Assembly: GCF_902493135.1 (NCBI RefSeq)
Contig: NZ_CABUOD010000041.1
Span: 1 to 44,807 of the forward strand
Length of the DNA stretch: 44,807 nucleotides
Origin: an uncultured Parabacteroides sp.
Lineage (GTDB): Bacteria > Bacteroidota > Bacteroidia > Bacteroidales > Tannerellaceae
Reading direction: 5' to 3'
The notes beneath the pieces were generated by a model. It worked only from the letters and a program-made list of their open reading frames with translations. It did not search any database and was not told the DNA's origin. The stretch's first letter is position 1. Every line of letters starts with the position of its first letter. Shown piece after piece: positions 1-7,247 of this stretch. A program made the position numbers and the translations under genes.

Positions 1-87
1 ATAAGCTGGCATAGTCCATAGATAAAGGCGGTTAGCATATTTTGCTGCCCCGAAAGTGACGAAGAACCCAGTTTTTCCCATTTCCTC

Positions 88-180
88 TGTCACTGTATCA
101 CTGATTTCTTTTTACCAATTGATATTCAACTTGTTTGATTAGTGATATATGCCCGTTTTCTCTATCACTACAGTATCACT
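88..180. repeat. Left heptamer array of a large inverted repeat
   Basis: This block holds copies of the heptamer TATCACT or its complement AGTGATA at 88-94 (as TGTCACT), 96-102, 141-147, 163-169 and 174-180. A quasi-palindrome TTGATATTCAA sits at 119-129. The same set occurs in mirrored order and almost identical spacing at 654-745, so the two blocks form an imperfect inverted repeat about 92 bp long separated by about 470 bp. The function is unknown; mobile-element ends, recombination sites or protein-binding arrays are all possible. Confidence 0.65.
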
Positions 181-379
181 ACCCTATCATCGGCAATTTG
201 GAGGAAAAACAGGTATTGCGTTTATATGCAACTGTATATAAGCGCATTGCAAATAATACAAACGATAAACGCCCTATTCCATCTCTGCAAATCACTCGAT
301 GTATTTTATGTAAAAACGGCTATAAAATATGTGAAACCGGGTGGTTTTCATTGTCCGGCAAGGTACTTTAGTTGCCGGA

Positions 380-458
380 CATCCCCCTGTTGCCCTCTTT
401 TACACCCGGATGTACCGGTTCTCTACACCCGGATGTTAAGGAGGGCAACATGGGGGTG
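380..458. repeat. Central inverted repeat with internal direct repeats
   Basis: An 18-base arm at 380-397 pairs with 441-458 at 16 of 18 positions. The loop between them contains a 13-base direct repeat, TACACCCGGATGT, at 401-413 and 424-436. The centre of this stem (about 419) nearly coincides with the centre of the outer heptamer inverted repeat (about 417), so the two structures appear nested. Confidence 0.65.
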
Positions 459-653
459 TTTACAGAATTATGTGCTTGTTTCAGCTAAAAAATGAGATGG
501 CTTTTGTGGAATGAAGAACCGTATTTCGTCAATTTAATACCTATTATATTCGTTTTTACATTTGTTTATTCGATTATTTTACATGTTTTTTCAAAAGTAA
601 CAGAAGGCAATACGCTGGTTCCCAATCATATGATAAAAACATCATGTCTCAGG

Positions 654-745
654 AGTGATAGAGGCAGTGATACAGGAAAACATCCTGTATCACTGATATA
701 ACGATTGAATATCAATAGCTACACTTTTGTAGTGATAGAGTGATA
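654..745. repeat. Right heptamer array of the large inverted repeat
   Basis: The heptamer AGTGATA or its complement occurs at 654-660, 666-672, 688-694, 731-737 and 739-745, with TTGAATATCAA at 705-715. Order and spacing mirror the left array at 88-180. Within it, 665-677 and 683-695 form a perfect 13-bp stem with a 5-base loop, which would make a stable hairpin in single-stranded DNA or RNA. Confidence 0.65.
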
Positions 746-842
746 GAAGATTTGCCGAAAACTTCGTATGTAGATCACAATCCTGGAAAATTTTGATGCG
801 GTTGTCCTGGATTTTGACATCCTTTTCTATAAATTTTCCCTA

Positions 843-2294
843 TTATTTCGCCTTTTCCTCTTTCAATAGCGGCCAGTTCGGATCCGGTCTGTGTTCACGG
901 ACCATGATATCTTTCAGTTCCGCTACTTTTTCAGGATACTGGTCCAATATATTGTGCCGTTCCGACGGGTCGGAAGCCAAGTTATACAGTTCATAATAGG
1001 GCTTGTCACCCCGGATATTCATGTGAACCAATTTCCACGGTCCTTTGCGTACGGCCTGGCGGCCGTTCAGTTCCTGGAATTCGAAATACAGGAATTCATG
1101 TTCTTTCTGTCCTTTCCGGTTTTCCAGGAGGGGGAGCATGCTGACGCCGTCCATTTCCTTCTGCTTGGCTTTCGGATGGATGATTTCTTCGAAGGTCGGT
1201 AATACATCCCAGAAAGAGCACATAAAATCGGTTTCCGTACTCGGTTGGACATGTCCCGGCCAGGAAATGATCATCGGGACGCGGATGCCGCCTTCGTACA
1301 GATCCCGTTTGTATCCGCGATAAATGCCGTTGCTGTTGAAGAAGTCGGGATCGGCGCCCCCTTCCATATGCGGGCCGTTGTCGCTTGCAAAGATGATGAT
1401 GGTGTTATCATATAAGCCTTTGTCTTTTAACTTCTGGATGATCTGACCGACATAGACGTCCAGGCGGTAGACCATAGCGGCGAAAGTGGCATGCGGATGG
1501 AACTGCGTGCAGTAACCTCCCTTGCGGAAGGCAGGGTTGCCCGGTTCGACTCCTTTGTAAGGTTTTTCCGGATACATGCCACGGAATTTTCGGATGATGC
1601 TGTCTTCCGGCACGATCAGTTCCGCATGCGGGATAATGGTCGGATACCACATGAAGAACGGTTCGTCCGGATTCATATTGTCCAGATAGTCCAATGCTTT
1701 TCCGTGAATAAGATCTTGCGAGTAGGTACCTTCTCCGTACTGTACATTCAGGTTGTTGTCTTCGAGTTCCACCCGTTTGTCGTTGTCCCAGAGGTGGTCG
1801 GGATAATAGCTGTGTGCCAGCAACTGGCAATTATATCCGTAGAAAGTGTCGCAACCCTGATTTTTAGGATCCCCGGTCGTACCGATATAACCCAGTCCCC
1901 ATTTGCCGAAAGCGGATGTCTTATATCCCGCATCTTTCATTACCTCGAAGATGGTACGGGCATCGGCGGGAAGGGGAAACTGCCCCTCCGGATCGAGTTC
2001 GAGGTTACCGCGGACAGGCGTATGCCCGCTGTGCGTTCCTGTCAGCAGGCAGGAGCGGGAAGGGGCGCTGACGGTGGTCCCCGAATAGCACTGCGTAAAA
2101 CGCATTCCGCTTTGTGCCAACTTATCGATGTTGGGTGTCTCGAACTTTTCCTGTCCGTAACAACTTAGATCGCCATAACCCAAATCGTCCGCAAGGATAA
2201 AAACGACATTCGGTTTCTTGTCCTTATTCTTCTCCGCGTGGATGAAAGGAGCTGCCAGCAAAAGGCCGGTCGAAATTAGAATTGCTTGTTTCAT
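843..2294 (-). CDS. Secreted S1-family sulfatase (arylsulfatase-like)
   Basis: A formylglycine-dependent sulfatase that would hydrolyse sulfate esters on a host or dietary glycan, probably in the periplasm. The first ~20 residues are a signal peptide ending FIHA. The mature protein starts with the alkaline-phosphatase-fold metal site ILADDLGYGD (Asp36-Asp37). The active-site signature is S-A-P-S-R at 76-80, so the residue to be converted is Ser76, as in Bacteroidetes, where an anaerobic radical-SAM maturase (anSME, not in this window) does this. KWG at 131-133 and a downstream ASDNGPH motif complete the pocket. The length, 483 aa, is normal. It is transcribed divergently from a beta-helix lipoprotein 86 bp away, which suggests joint action on a sulfated polysaccharide. 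Substrate cannot be read from the sequence. Confidence 0.93.
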   Translation of the reverse strand: MKQAILISTGLLLAAPFIHAEKNKDKKPNVVFILADDLGYGDLSCYGQEKFETPNIDKLAQSGMRFTQCYSGTTVSAPSRSCLLTGTHSGHTPVRGNLELDPEGQFPLPADARTIFEVMKDAGYKTSAFGKWGLGYIGTTGDPKNQGCDTFYGYNCQLLAHSYYPDHLWDNDKRVELEDNNLNVQYGEGTYSQDLIHGKALDYLDNMNPDEPFFMWYPTIIPHAELIVPEDSIIRKFRGMYPEKPYKGVEPGNPAFRKGGYCTQFHPHATFAAMVYRLDVYVGQIIQKLKDKGLYDNTIIIFASDNGPHMEGGADPDFFNSNGIYRGYKRDLYEGGIRVPMIISWPGHVQPSTETDFMCSFWDVLPTFEEIIHPKAKQKEMDGVSMLPLLENRKGQKEHEFLYFEFQELNGRQAVRKGPWKLVHMNIRGDKPYYELYNLASDPSERHNILDQYPEKVAELKDIMVREHRPDPNWPLLKEEKAK

Positions 2295-2321
2295 GATAGA
2301 TGTTTTTTGTTAGAATGCTTA

Positions 2322-2329
2322 CAAAGTTA
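2322..2329 (-). promoter_or_regulatory. -7 box of the sulfatase promoter
   Basis: Read on the minus strand this is TAACTTTG, an exact match to the Bacteroidetes TAnnTTTG -7 element, about 30 bases upstream of the sulfatase ATG. A clear -33 element is not evident. Confidence 0.5.
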
Positions 2330-2349
2330 TATTTTTTATAAAGAATAAT

Positions 2350-2357
2350 TATCTTTG
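2350..2357 (+). promoter_or_regulatory. -7 box of the beta-helix lipoprotein promoter
   Basis: TATCTTTG matches the TAnnTTTG -7 element and lies about 24 bases upstream of the chosen ATG at 2381. With the opposing box at 2322-2329 it forms a compact divergent promoter region. Confidence 0.5.
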
Positions 2358-2380
2358 AGCATAAAATATAAGTGAATATC

Positions 2381-3856
2381 ATGAAAAAAATAACCTGTTT
2401 ACTCTCCGCTTGCCTGCTTCTGTTGGTATTGGCAAGCTGTTCGGAATTTTCGACTACTTATTATTTGGATGCTGCGAATGGCGATGATAATCAGAGCGGA
2501 CTTTCCGAATCGAATGCCTGGAAAAGTCTTTCCAAACTTCGGGACGTGAAACTGAATCCGGGTGACAGGGTGCTTCTGAAAAGAGGGAATACTTTTCAGG
2601 GTGAACTCGAAATATCGGGACAAGGAACCTCTGATAACCGGATTTATATTGAGGCATACGGTGAGGGAGATAAGCCCTGTATTGTCGGCAACGATACTTC
2701 CCTGTATGCCGTCCGTATCCTCAATTCGGATTATCTGACACTGCGGAATGTGGAGATAGTCAATACCGGGAAGGAAAGGAAACCGCACCGCACGGGGCTG
2801 AAGATCGAGTGCCGGAACTATGGAGTTTCCAAGAATATCGTCATAGACGGTGTGGATATACGGGATGTGAACGGTTCGTTGGTCAAGGAAGAAGGAGGCG
2901 GTAGCGGCATCCTGATCGTGAATGGAGGGAAAGATGTCATATCCGTCTTCGACAGCCTGACAATAGAGAATTGCCGGATCCGGCGTTGTGCCCGTAACGC
3001 GATGATCTGGTCGGGATATAGCAGCCGGGAGAACTGGCATCCGAGCAAACATACGGTTATCCGTAAAAACCTGATAGAGGAGGTTCCGGGCGACGGTATT
3101 GTTCCGATCGGTTGCGACAGCACGTTGATCGAGTATAACGTGATGCGCAATTGTCCGGCCACCCTTCCCGATACGGAGGCCGCCGCCGGTATCTGGCCGT
3201 GGAGCTGCGACAATACGGTTATCCAGTTCAATGAGGTGAGCGACCATAAGGCTCCCTGGGATGCACAAGGTTTCGATTCGGACTGGAATTGCCGGAACAC
3301 GCTTATCCAGTATAATTATAGTCACGATAATGATGGCGGGATGGTGCTGATCTGTAACTCTGGCGAAGCTCCGGCTTCTTTCAATGCCGGGAACGTGGGG
3401 ACCGTTGTGCAATACAATATCAGTGTTAACGACGGTCGCCGGACCCGTCCGACACGTGTCGGCATGTTTTCCCCGTTGATCCATCTGGCCGGGCCGGTAA
3501 AGAATACGACTATCTGCCGTAATATTATCCATAGGGGAATGAAATACATAGAAGAGATGGACTGCAGCATGATGACTTTCGACTCTTGGGGCGGCTATCC
3601 GGACAGCACGTTTGTACATGAGAATATTTTTCAATCATTTGAAAAAAGCACGTTCAATTTTACAAAGTCAACCAACAATGTGTTTGTGTACAACTATTAC
3701 GTAGGCAGGTTCACGCAGAAACCGGACGATAGATTGCCCCAATCTTTTCCCGATGGATATAGTATCCCTGAAATGCTGGAAATGGTCGAGATTGCCGGCA
3801 CGTATGGCAGGTTTGTGAAATCAACAGCTATCCGTAAATTTTTTGAACAAAGATGA
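2381..3856 (+). CDS. Right-handed beta-helix lipoprotein (polysaccharide-lyase-like)
   Basis: Likely a surface or periplasmic carbohydrate-active protein. The ATG at 2381 is chosen over an in-frame GTG at 2372 because it directly begins a lipoprotein signal peptide (MKKITCLLSACLLLLVLASC, lipobox LASC). The mature part opens with YYLDAANGDDNQSGLSE, the usual start of secreted parallel beta-helix proteins. It continues with repeated short strands rich in N, I and V (for example NTVIQFNEVSD and NTLIQYNYSHDN), which are beta-helix coils. Members of this fold include polysaccharide lyases, glycoside hydrolases and epimerases; the catalytic class cannot be fixed here. About 491 aa, apparently complete. 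It pairs divergently with the sulfatase. Confidence 0.85.
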   Translation: MKKITCLLSACLLLLVLASCSEFSTTYYLDAANGDDNQSGLSESNAWKSLSKLRDVKLNPGDRVLLKRGNTFQGELEISGQGTSDNRIYIEAYGEGDKPCIVGNDTSLYAVRILNSDYLTLRNVEIVNTGKERKPHRTGLKIECRNYGVSKNIVIDGVDIRDVNGSLVKEEGGGSGILIVNGGKDVISVFDSLTIENCRIRRCARNAMIWSGYSSRENWHPSKHTVIRKNLIEEVPGDGIVPIGCDSTLIEYNVMRNCPATLPDTEAAAGIWPWSCDNTVIQFNEVSDHKAPWDAQGFDSDWNCRNTLIQYNYSHDNDGGMVLICNSGEAPASFNAGNVGTVVQYNISVNDGRRTRPTRVGMFSPLIHLAGPVKNTTICRNIIHRGMKYIEEMDCSMMTFDSWGGYPDSTFVHENIFQSFEKSTFNFTKSTNNVFVYNYYVGRFTQKPDDRLPQSFPDGYSIPEMLEMVEIAGTYGRFVKSTAIRKFFEQR

Positions 3857-3871
3857 AAAGTCGTACCTTTG
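3842..3871 (+). promoter_or_regulatory. Bacteroidetes-type promoter of mutS
   Basis: TTTG at 3842-3845 and TACCTTTG at 3864-3871 are separated by 18 bases, close to the normal -33/-7 spacing of the primary sigma factor in this phylum. The -33 element lies inside the 3' end of the preceding gene. The expected start of transcription is about 25 bases before the mutS start codon. Confidence 0.65.
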
Positions 3872-3901
3872 TACGGTTGAACAGATAAAAAGAAAAGAAC
3901 A

Positions 3902-6541
3902 GTGGCAAAGATAGTGGAAACACCCTTGATGAAGCAGTATTTCGATATAAAGGCGAAACATCCTGATGCAATCCTGCTATTCCGTGTAGGCGACTTTTAC
4001 GAAATGTATGGCGAAGATGCTGTGACAGGAGCTGAAATCTTAGGTATCGTACAGACGAAAAAAGCGAACGGGCCGGGGCAAACGGTCGAGATGGCCGGTT
4101 TCCCCCACCATGCGTTGGACAGCTATCTGCCTAAACTGGTGCGTGCCGGCAAGCGCGTAGCCATCTGCGACCAGCTGGAAGATCCGAAGCTTACGAAGAA
4201 ATTAGTGAAGCGAGGCATCACCGAACTGGTGACTCCGGGTGTCTCTATCAACGACAATATCCTCAACCATAAAGAAAACAACTTCCTTGCCGCCCTCCAT
4301 TTCGGTAAGGACGTCTGTGGAATCGCGTTCCTCGATATCTCTACCGGCGAGTTCCTGACAGCCGAAGGAACCGTTGATTATGTGGATAAACTGTTGAATA
4401 ACTTTTCTCCGAAAGAGGTATTGGTCGAACGGGGTAGCCGTAAACGTTTTGAAGAGGCTTTCGGTCCCCGGTTCTTTATTTTCGAACTGGACGACTGGGT
4501 GTTCACTTCGGAAGCGGCCAACGACCGCCTGTTGAAACATTTCGAAACGAAGAACCTGAAAGGCTTCGGTGTCCAGCACTTGAAATTAGGAATCGTAGCT
4601 TCGGGGGCCATCCTGTATTATCTGGATCAGACGCAGCACACCCATATTTCTCATATCACCTCTCTTTCCCGTATCGAAGAAGACCGTTATGTGCGCCTCG
4701 ACAAGTTTACGGTGCGCAGTTTAGAGTTGGTCAGCACGATGAACGAGGAGGGGACGAGCTTGCTGGATGTACTGGACAAGACCGTATCCCCGATGGGATC
4801 GCGTATGCTGCGCCGTTGGATCTTGTTCCCGTTGAAGGATGTGAAACCGATCCACGAGCGTCAGGACGTAGTGGAATATTTCTTCCGCCATCCCGAAGTG
4901 AAGGAACTGTTGGAAGAAAAATTAGAACAGATCGGCGACCTGGAACGTATCATTTCCAAAGTAGCGGTGGGCCGCGTCTCTCCCCGCGAAGTGGTGCAGT
5001 TGAAAGTCGCCCTTCGCGCCATCGAGCCGATCAAGGAGGCTTGCACGGCAAGCGATGAACCGAGTCTTTGCCGTATCGGCGAACAGTTGAATGCCTGTGC
5101 CTTGATCCGCGACCGGATAGAAAAGGAGATCGCGGGTGATCCGCCTTCCTTGCTGAACCGGGGCGGCGTGATTGCGACAGGCGTGAACGCCGAGCTGGAC
5201 GAACTGCGTGCAATCGCTTATTCGGGCAAAGATTATCTCTTGAAGGTGCAAGCACGGGAAATAGAGCTGACGGGCATATCGAGCCTTAAAATCGGTTTCA
5301 ACAACGTCTTCGGATATTATATCGAGGTGCGTAACGCCTACAAGGACAAAGTTCCTGCCGAATGGATACGCAAACAGACCTTGGTGAATGCCGAACGTTA
5401 TATTACCGAAGAACTGAAAGAATACGAAGAAAAGATATTGGGGGCGGAAGAGAAGATACTTTCGCTGGAAGCCCGTCTCTTTAACGAATTGGTACTTTGC
5501 CTTTCCGAATATATCCCGCCTATCCAGGTGAATGCAAACCTGATCGGTCGTCTGGACTGCCTGCTCTCGTTTGCCAAGGTGGCTGAAAGCAACCGCTATA
5601 TCCGTCCGGATGTGAATGATTCGCAGGTGATCGATATTAAGGCAGGCCGCCACCCGGTGATCGAAAAGCAGTTGCCTATCGGCGAGCCTTATATTGCCAA
5701 CGACGTCTATCTCGACGATGAAAAGCAGCAGATCATCATTATCACCGGACCGAACATGGCCGGCAAGTCCGCTTTGCTTCGCCAGACGGCCTTGATCACG
5801 CTGATGTCCCAGATCGGTTGTTTCGTCCCCGCCGAATGTGCCCATATCGGGATTGTCGACAAGATATTTACGCGTGTGGGAGCCTCGGATAACATTTCGG
5901 TTGGAGAATCCACTTTCATGGTGGAGATGAACGAGGCTTCGGATATCCTCAACAACATGTCTTCCCGCAGTCTTGTCCTGTTTGACGAATTGGGACGCGG
6001 GACAAGCACATACGACGGTATTTCCATCGCCTGGGCGATTGTCGAATATATCCACGAACATCCCAATGCCCGTGCGAAGACCTTGTTTGCCACCCATTAC
6101 CACGAGTTGAACGAGATGGAGGCTTCTTTCAAACGCATCAAGAACTACAATGTTTCGGTGAAGGAGGTCAATAACAAAGTGATCTTCTTGCGCAAGCTGA
6201 TCCCCGGAGGCAGTGAGCACAGTTTCGGTATCCATGTGGCCAAGATGGCCGGCATGCCGAAAAGCATCGTGAAACGTTCCAATGAGATCCTGAAACAGTT
6301 GGAAACGGAAAACCGTCAGGAGGGGATCGCCACGGAAAAGCGCAAAGGCAGCGTCAAAAGCAAGCCTGTAAAAGGAATCGCTTCTTCGGCAGACGGCTAC
6401 CAACTCAGCTTCTTCCAATTGGACGACCCGGTACTCAGCCAGGTGCGGGATGAGATCAAGAATCTGGATGTCAACAACCTGACGCCGCTGGAAGCTCTGA
6501 ACAAGCTGAGCGAGATACGGAGGATCATTACTGGGAAATAA
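3902..6541 (+). CDS. mutS: DNA mismatch repair protein MutS
   Basis: Recognises mismatches and small loops and starts methyl-independent mismatch repair with MutL. The N-terminal domain carries the mismatch-reading Phe-x-Glu in GDFYEMYG (Phe32, Glu34). Connector, lever and clamp domains follow. The ATPase has Walker A GPNMAGKS (616-623) and Walker B LVLFDELGRGTS with Asp695-Glu696, then the switch motif ATHYHELNEM. The C-terminal segment has the helix-turn-helix dimerisation region and a tail typical of Bacteroidales MutS. The start is GTG at 3902, placing MAKIVETPLMKQY at the N-terminus as in relatives. 879 aa, full length, in normal codon use, apparently monocistronic with its own promoter. 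Confidence 0.98.
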   Translation: MAKIVETPLMKQYFDIKAKHPDAILLFRVGDFYEMYGEDAVTGAEILGIVQTKKANGPGQTVEMAGFPHHALDSYLPKLVRAGKRVAICDQLEDPKLTKKLVKRGITELVTPGVSINDNILNHKENNFLAALHFGKDVCGIAFLDISTGEFLTAEGTVDYVDKLLNNFSPKEVLVERGSRKRFEEAFGPRFFIFELDDWVFTSEAANDRLLKHFETKNLKGFGVQHLKLGIVASGAILYYLDQTQHTHISHITSLSRIEEDRYVRLDKFTVRSLELVSTMNEEGTSLLDVLDKTVSPMGSRMLRRWILFPLKDVKPIHERQDVVEYFFRHPEVKELLEEKLEQIGDLERIISKVAVGRVSPREVVQLKVALRAIEPIKEACTASDEPSLCRIGEQLNACALIRDRIEKEIAGDPPSLLNRGGVIATGVNAELDELRAIAYSGKDYLLKVQAREIELTGISSLKIGFNNVFGYYIEVRNAYKDKVPAEWIRKQTLVNAERYITEELKEYEEKILGAEEKILSLEARLFNELVLCLSEYIPPIQVNANLIGRLDCLLSFAKVAESNRYIRPDVNDSQVIDIKAGRHPVIEKQLPIGEPYIANDVYLDDEKQQIIIITGPNMAGKSALLRQTALITLMSQIGCFVPAECAHIGIVDKIFTRVGASDNISVGESTFMVEMNEASDILNNMSSRSLVLFDELGRGTSTYDGISIAWAIVEYIHEHPNARAKTLFATHYHELNEMEASFKRIKNYNVSVKEVNNKVIFLRKLIPGGSEHSFGIHVAKMAGMPKSIVKRSNEILKQLETENRQEGIATEKRKGSVKSKPVKGIASSADGYQLSFFQLDDPVLSQVRDEIKNLDVNNLTPLEALNKLSEIRRIITGK

Positions 6542-6561
6542 ACCGATACATTTTTTCCCCT

Positions 6562-6807
6562 GATGCAACGAATCCCAATTCTATTGCATCCTTTATTTTA
6601 AAGGGTGTTATTGTATTTTGTAATAATATTATCCCTATATTTGTTGCAATCAGTAATAAATCAAAAACGCAGGTTTAAAGAAAGGAATAACTGCCTGCCA
6701 GGAATGTTTGCTACAGTGCCAACGAACCTTGTGTTAACCAGGGTTCGTCTTCTCATCAAAAGAATGTATGGATTTTAGGATGTTGACTTTAAAACAAATC
6801 AGAAAGT
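6562..6807 (+). repeat. Dispersed ~250-bp promoter/leader element, copy 1
   Basis: This segment, from just after mutS up to the ATG at 6808, closely matches 28897-29148 with few gaps, about 80% identical by eye over the last ~195 bases. Shared parts in order: a GATGCA...TGCATC stem (6562-6590), TTTG and TATATTTG promoter boxes (6617-6620, 6636-6643), the string TTTGTTGCAATCAGTAAT, a GTTT..GAAAGGAAT..TGCCTGCC segment, a CGAACC...GGTTCG stem (6723-6747), and TTAGGATGTT followed by AAAACAAATCAGA just before the ATG. The first stem may also terminate mutS transcription. The long conserved untranslated part suggests a structured 5' leader or a duplicated gene start. Confidence 0.7.
6636..6643 (+). 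promoter_or_regulatory. -7 box in leader copy 1
   Basis: TATATTTG is an exact TAnnTTTG match, and the equivalent position in copy 2 (28979-28986, TACATTTG) keeps all the consensus bases. TTTG 15 bases upstream is conserved in both, a shorter spacing than usual. The predicted transcript would have an untranslated leader of about 155 bases. Confidence 0.55.
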
Positions 6808-7236
6808 ATGAATGTACAAAAGAAAATAAGAATGAGGCGATGGCTGTGGCCATTGCTGCTTTTTGTGTCGCTGTTTTTTGCCGGAGGGTGTGACTCAAAT
6901 GAAGATTTTGAAACTTTCGGCGGATATGAAACACTTAAACTGTCGGAATGGGATGACGAGTGGAATCAATACTTCGAAGGAGAGTGGAAAGAATATGTAG
7001 CTTTTAAAAATCAGAAAGGCTGGATTAAAAAGTGTTTTACTGGAAAATTAGGAATTGCGACCACAAAAGAGGAAGAATATGCAAACTTTTTTCCTGAAAA
7101 CATCTCCCAAGATCAATTGGAGGAAGATTTGGAAATTATTTTTTCAGGTGAAGTTCGTGCTCCTTTCTCATCCATATATCCACTACCGCTTTTCCTTAAG
7201 AATATACAAGTTCACAAAAATATAATAATCGAATAA
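6808..7236 (+). CDS. Small lipoprotein of unknown function
   Basis: A 142-aa protein with a positively charged start, a hydrophobic segment (about 13-25) and a lipobox FAGGC, so it should be exported and lipid-anchored at Cys28. The mature part is acidic and aromatic-rich (LSEWDDEWNQYFEGEWKEY) with no motif I recognise. It ends 11 bases before the metzincin protease gene on the same strand, so the two are probably cotranscribed. The lipoprotein could be an inhibitor, chaperone or anchor of the protease; this is inference from position only. The region is AT-rich compared with mutS, suggesting acquisition. The first ~20 codons resemble the relic ORF at 29149. Confidence 0.75.
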   Translation: MNVQKKIRMRRWLWPLLLFVSLFFAGGCDSNEDFETFGGYETLKLSEWDDEWNQYFEGEWKEYVAFKNQKGWIKKCFTGKLGIATTKEEEYANFFPENISQDQLEEDLEIIFSGEVRAPFSSIYPLPLFLKNIQVHKNIIIE

Positions 7237-7247
7237 ATGAAAATATC

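Larger units (their letters stand above)
1..842. other. Intergenic region without a convincing gene
   Basis: No ORF here looks like a real protein. The longest (142-495 and 492-701, plus strand) are low-complexity, lack recognisable domains, and run through the repeat structures described separately. The stretch is AT-rich except for a GC-rich hairpin near 380-458. It lies downstream of the minus-strand sulfatase gene. What it does hold is a mirrored pair of heptamer arrays (88-180 and 654-745) and a central stem. The sequence starts abruptly at base 1, so any gene to the left is outside the window. Confidence 0.6.

Noticed and set aside
142..701. Open frames of 117 and 69 codons on the plus strand
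   Set aside because: They run through the inverted-repeat structure, have no recognisable motif or ribosome-binding site, and show low-complexity composition.
2399..3634. 411-codon frame antisense to the beta-helix gene
   Set aside because: The plus-strand protein has a lipoprotein signal and beta-helix pattern; the antisense frame has no signal, domain or promoter and is a shadow of GC-biased codons.
4922..6568. 548-codon frame antisense to mutS
   Set aside because: MutS is unmistakable on the plus strand; the long antisense frame is a shadow of its codon usage.
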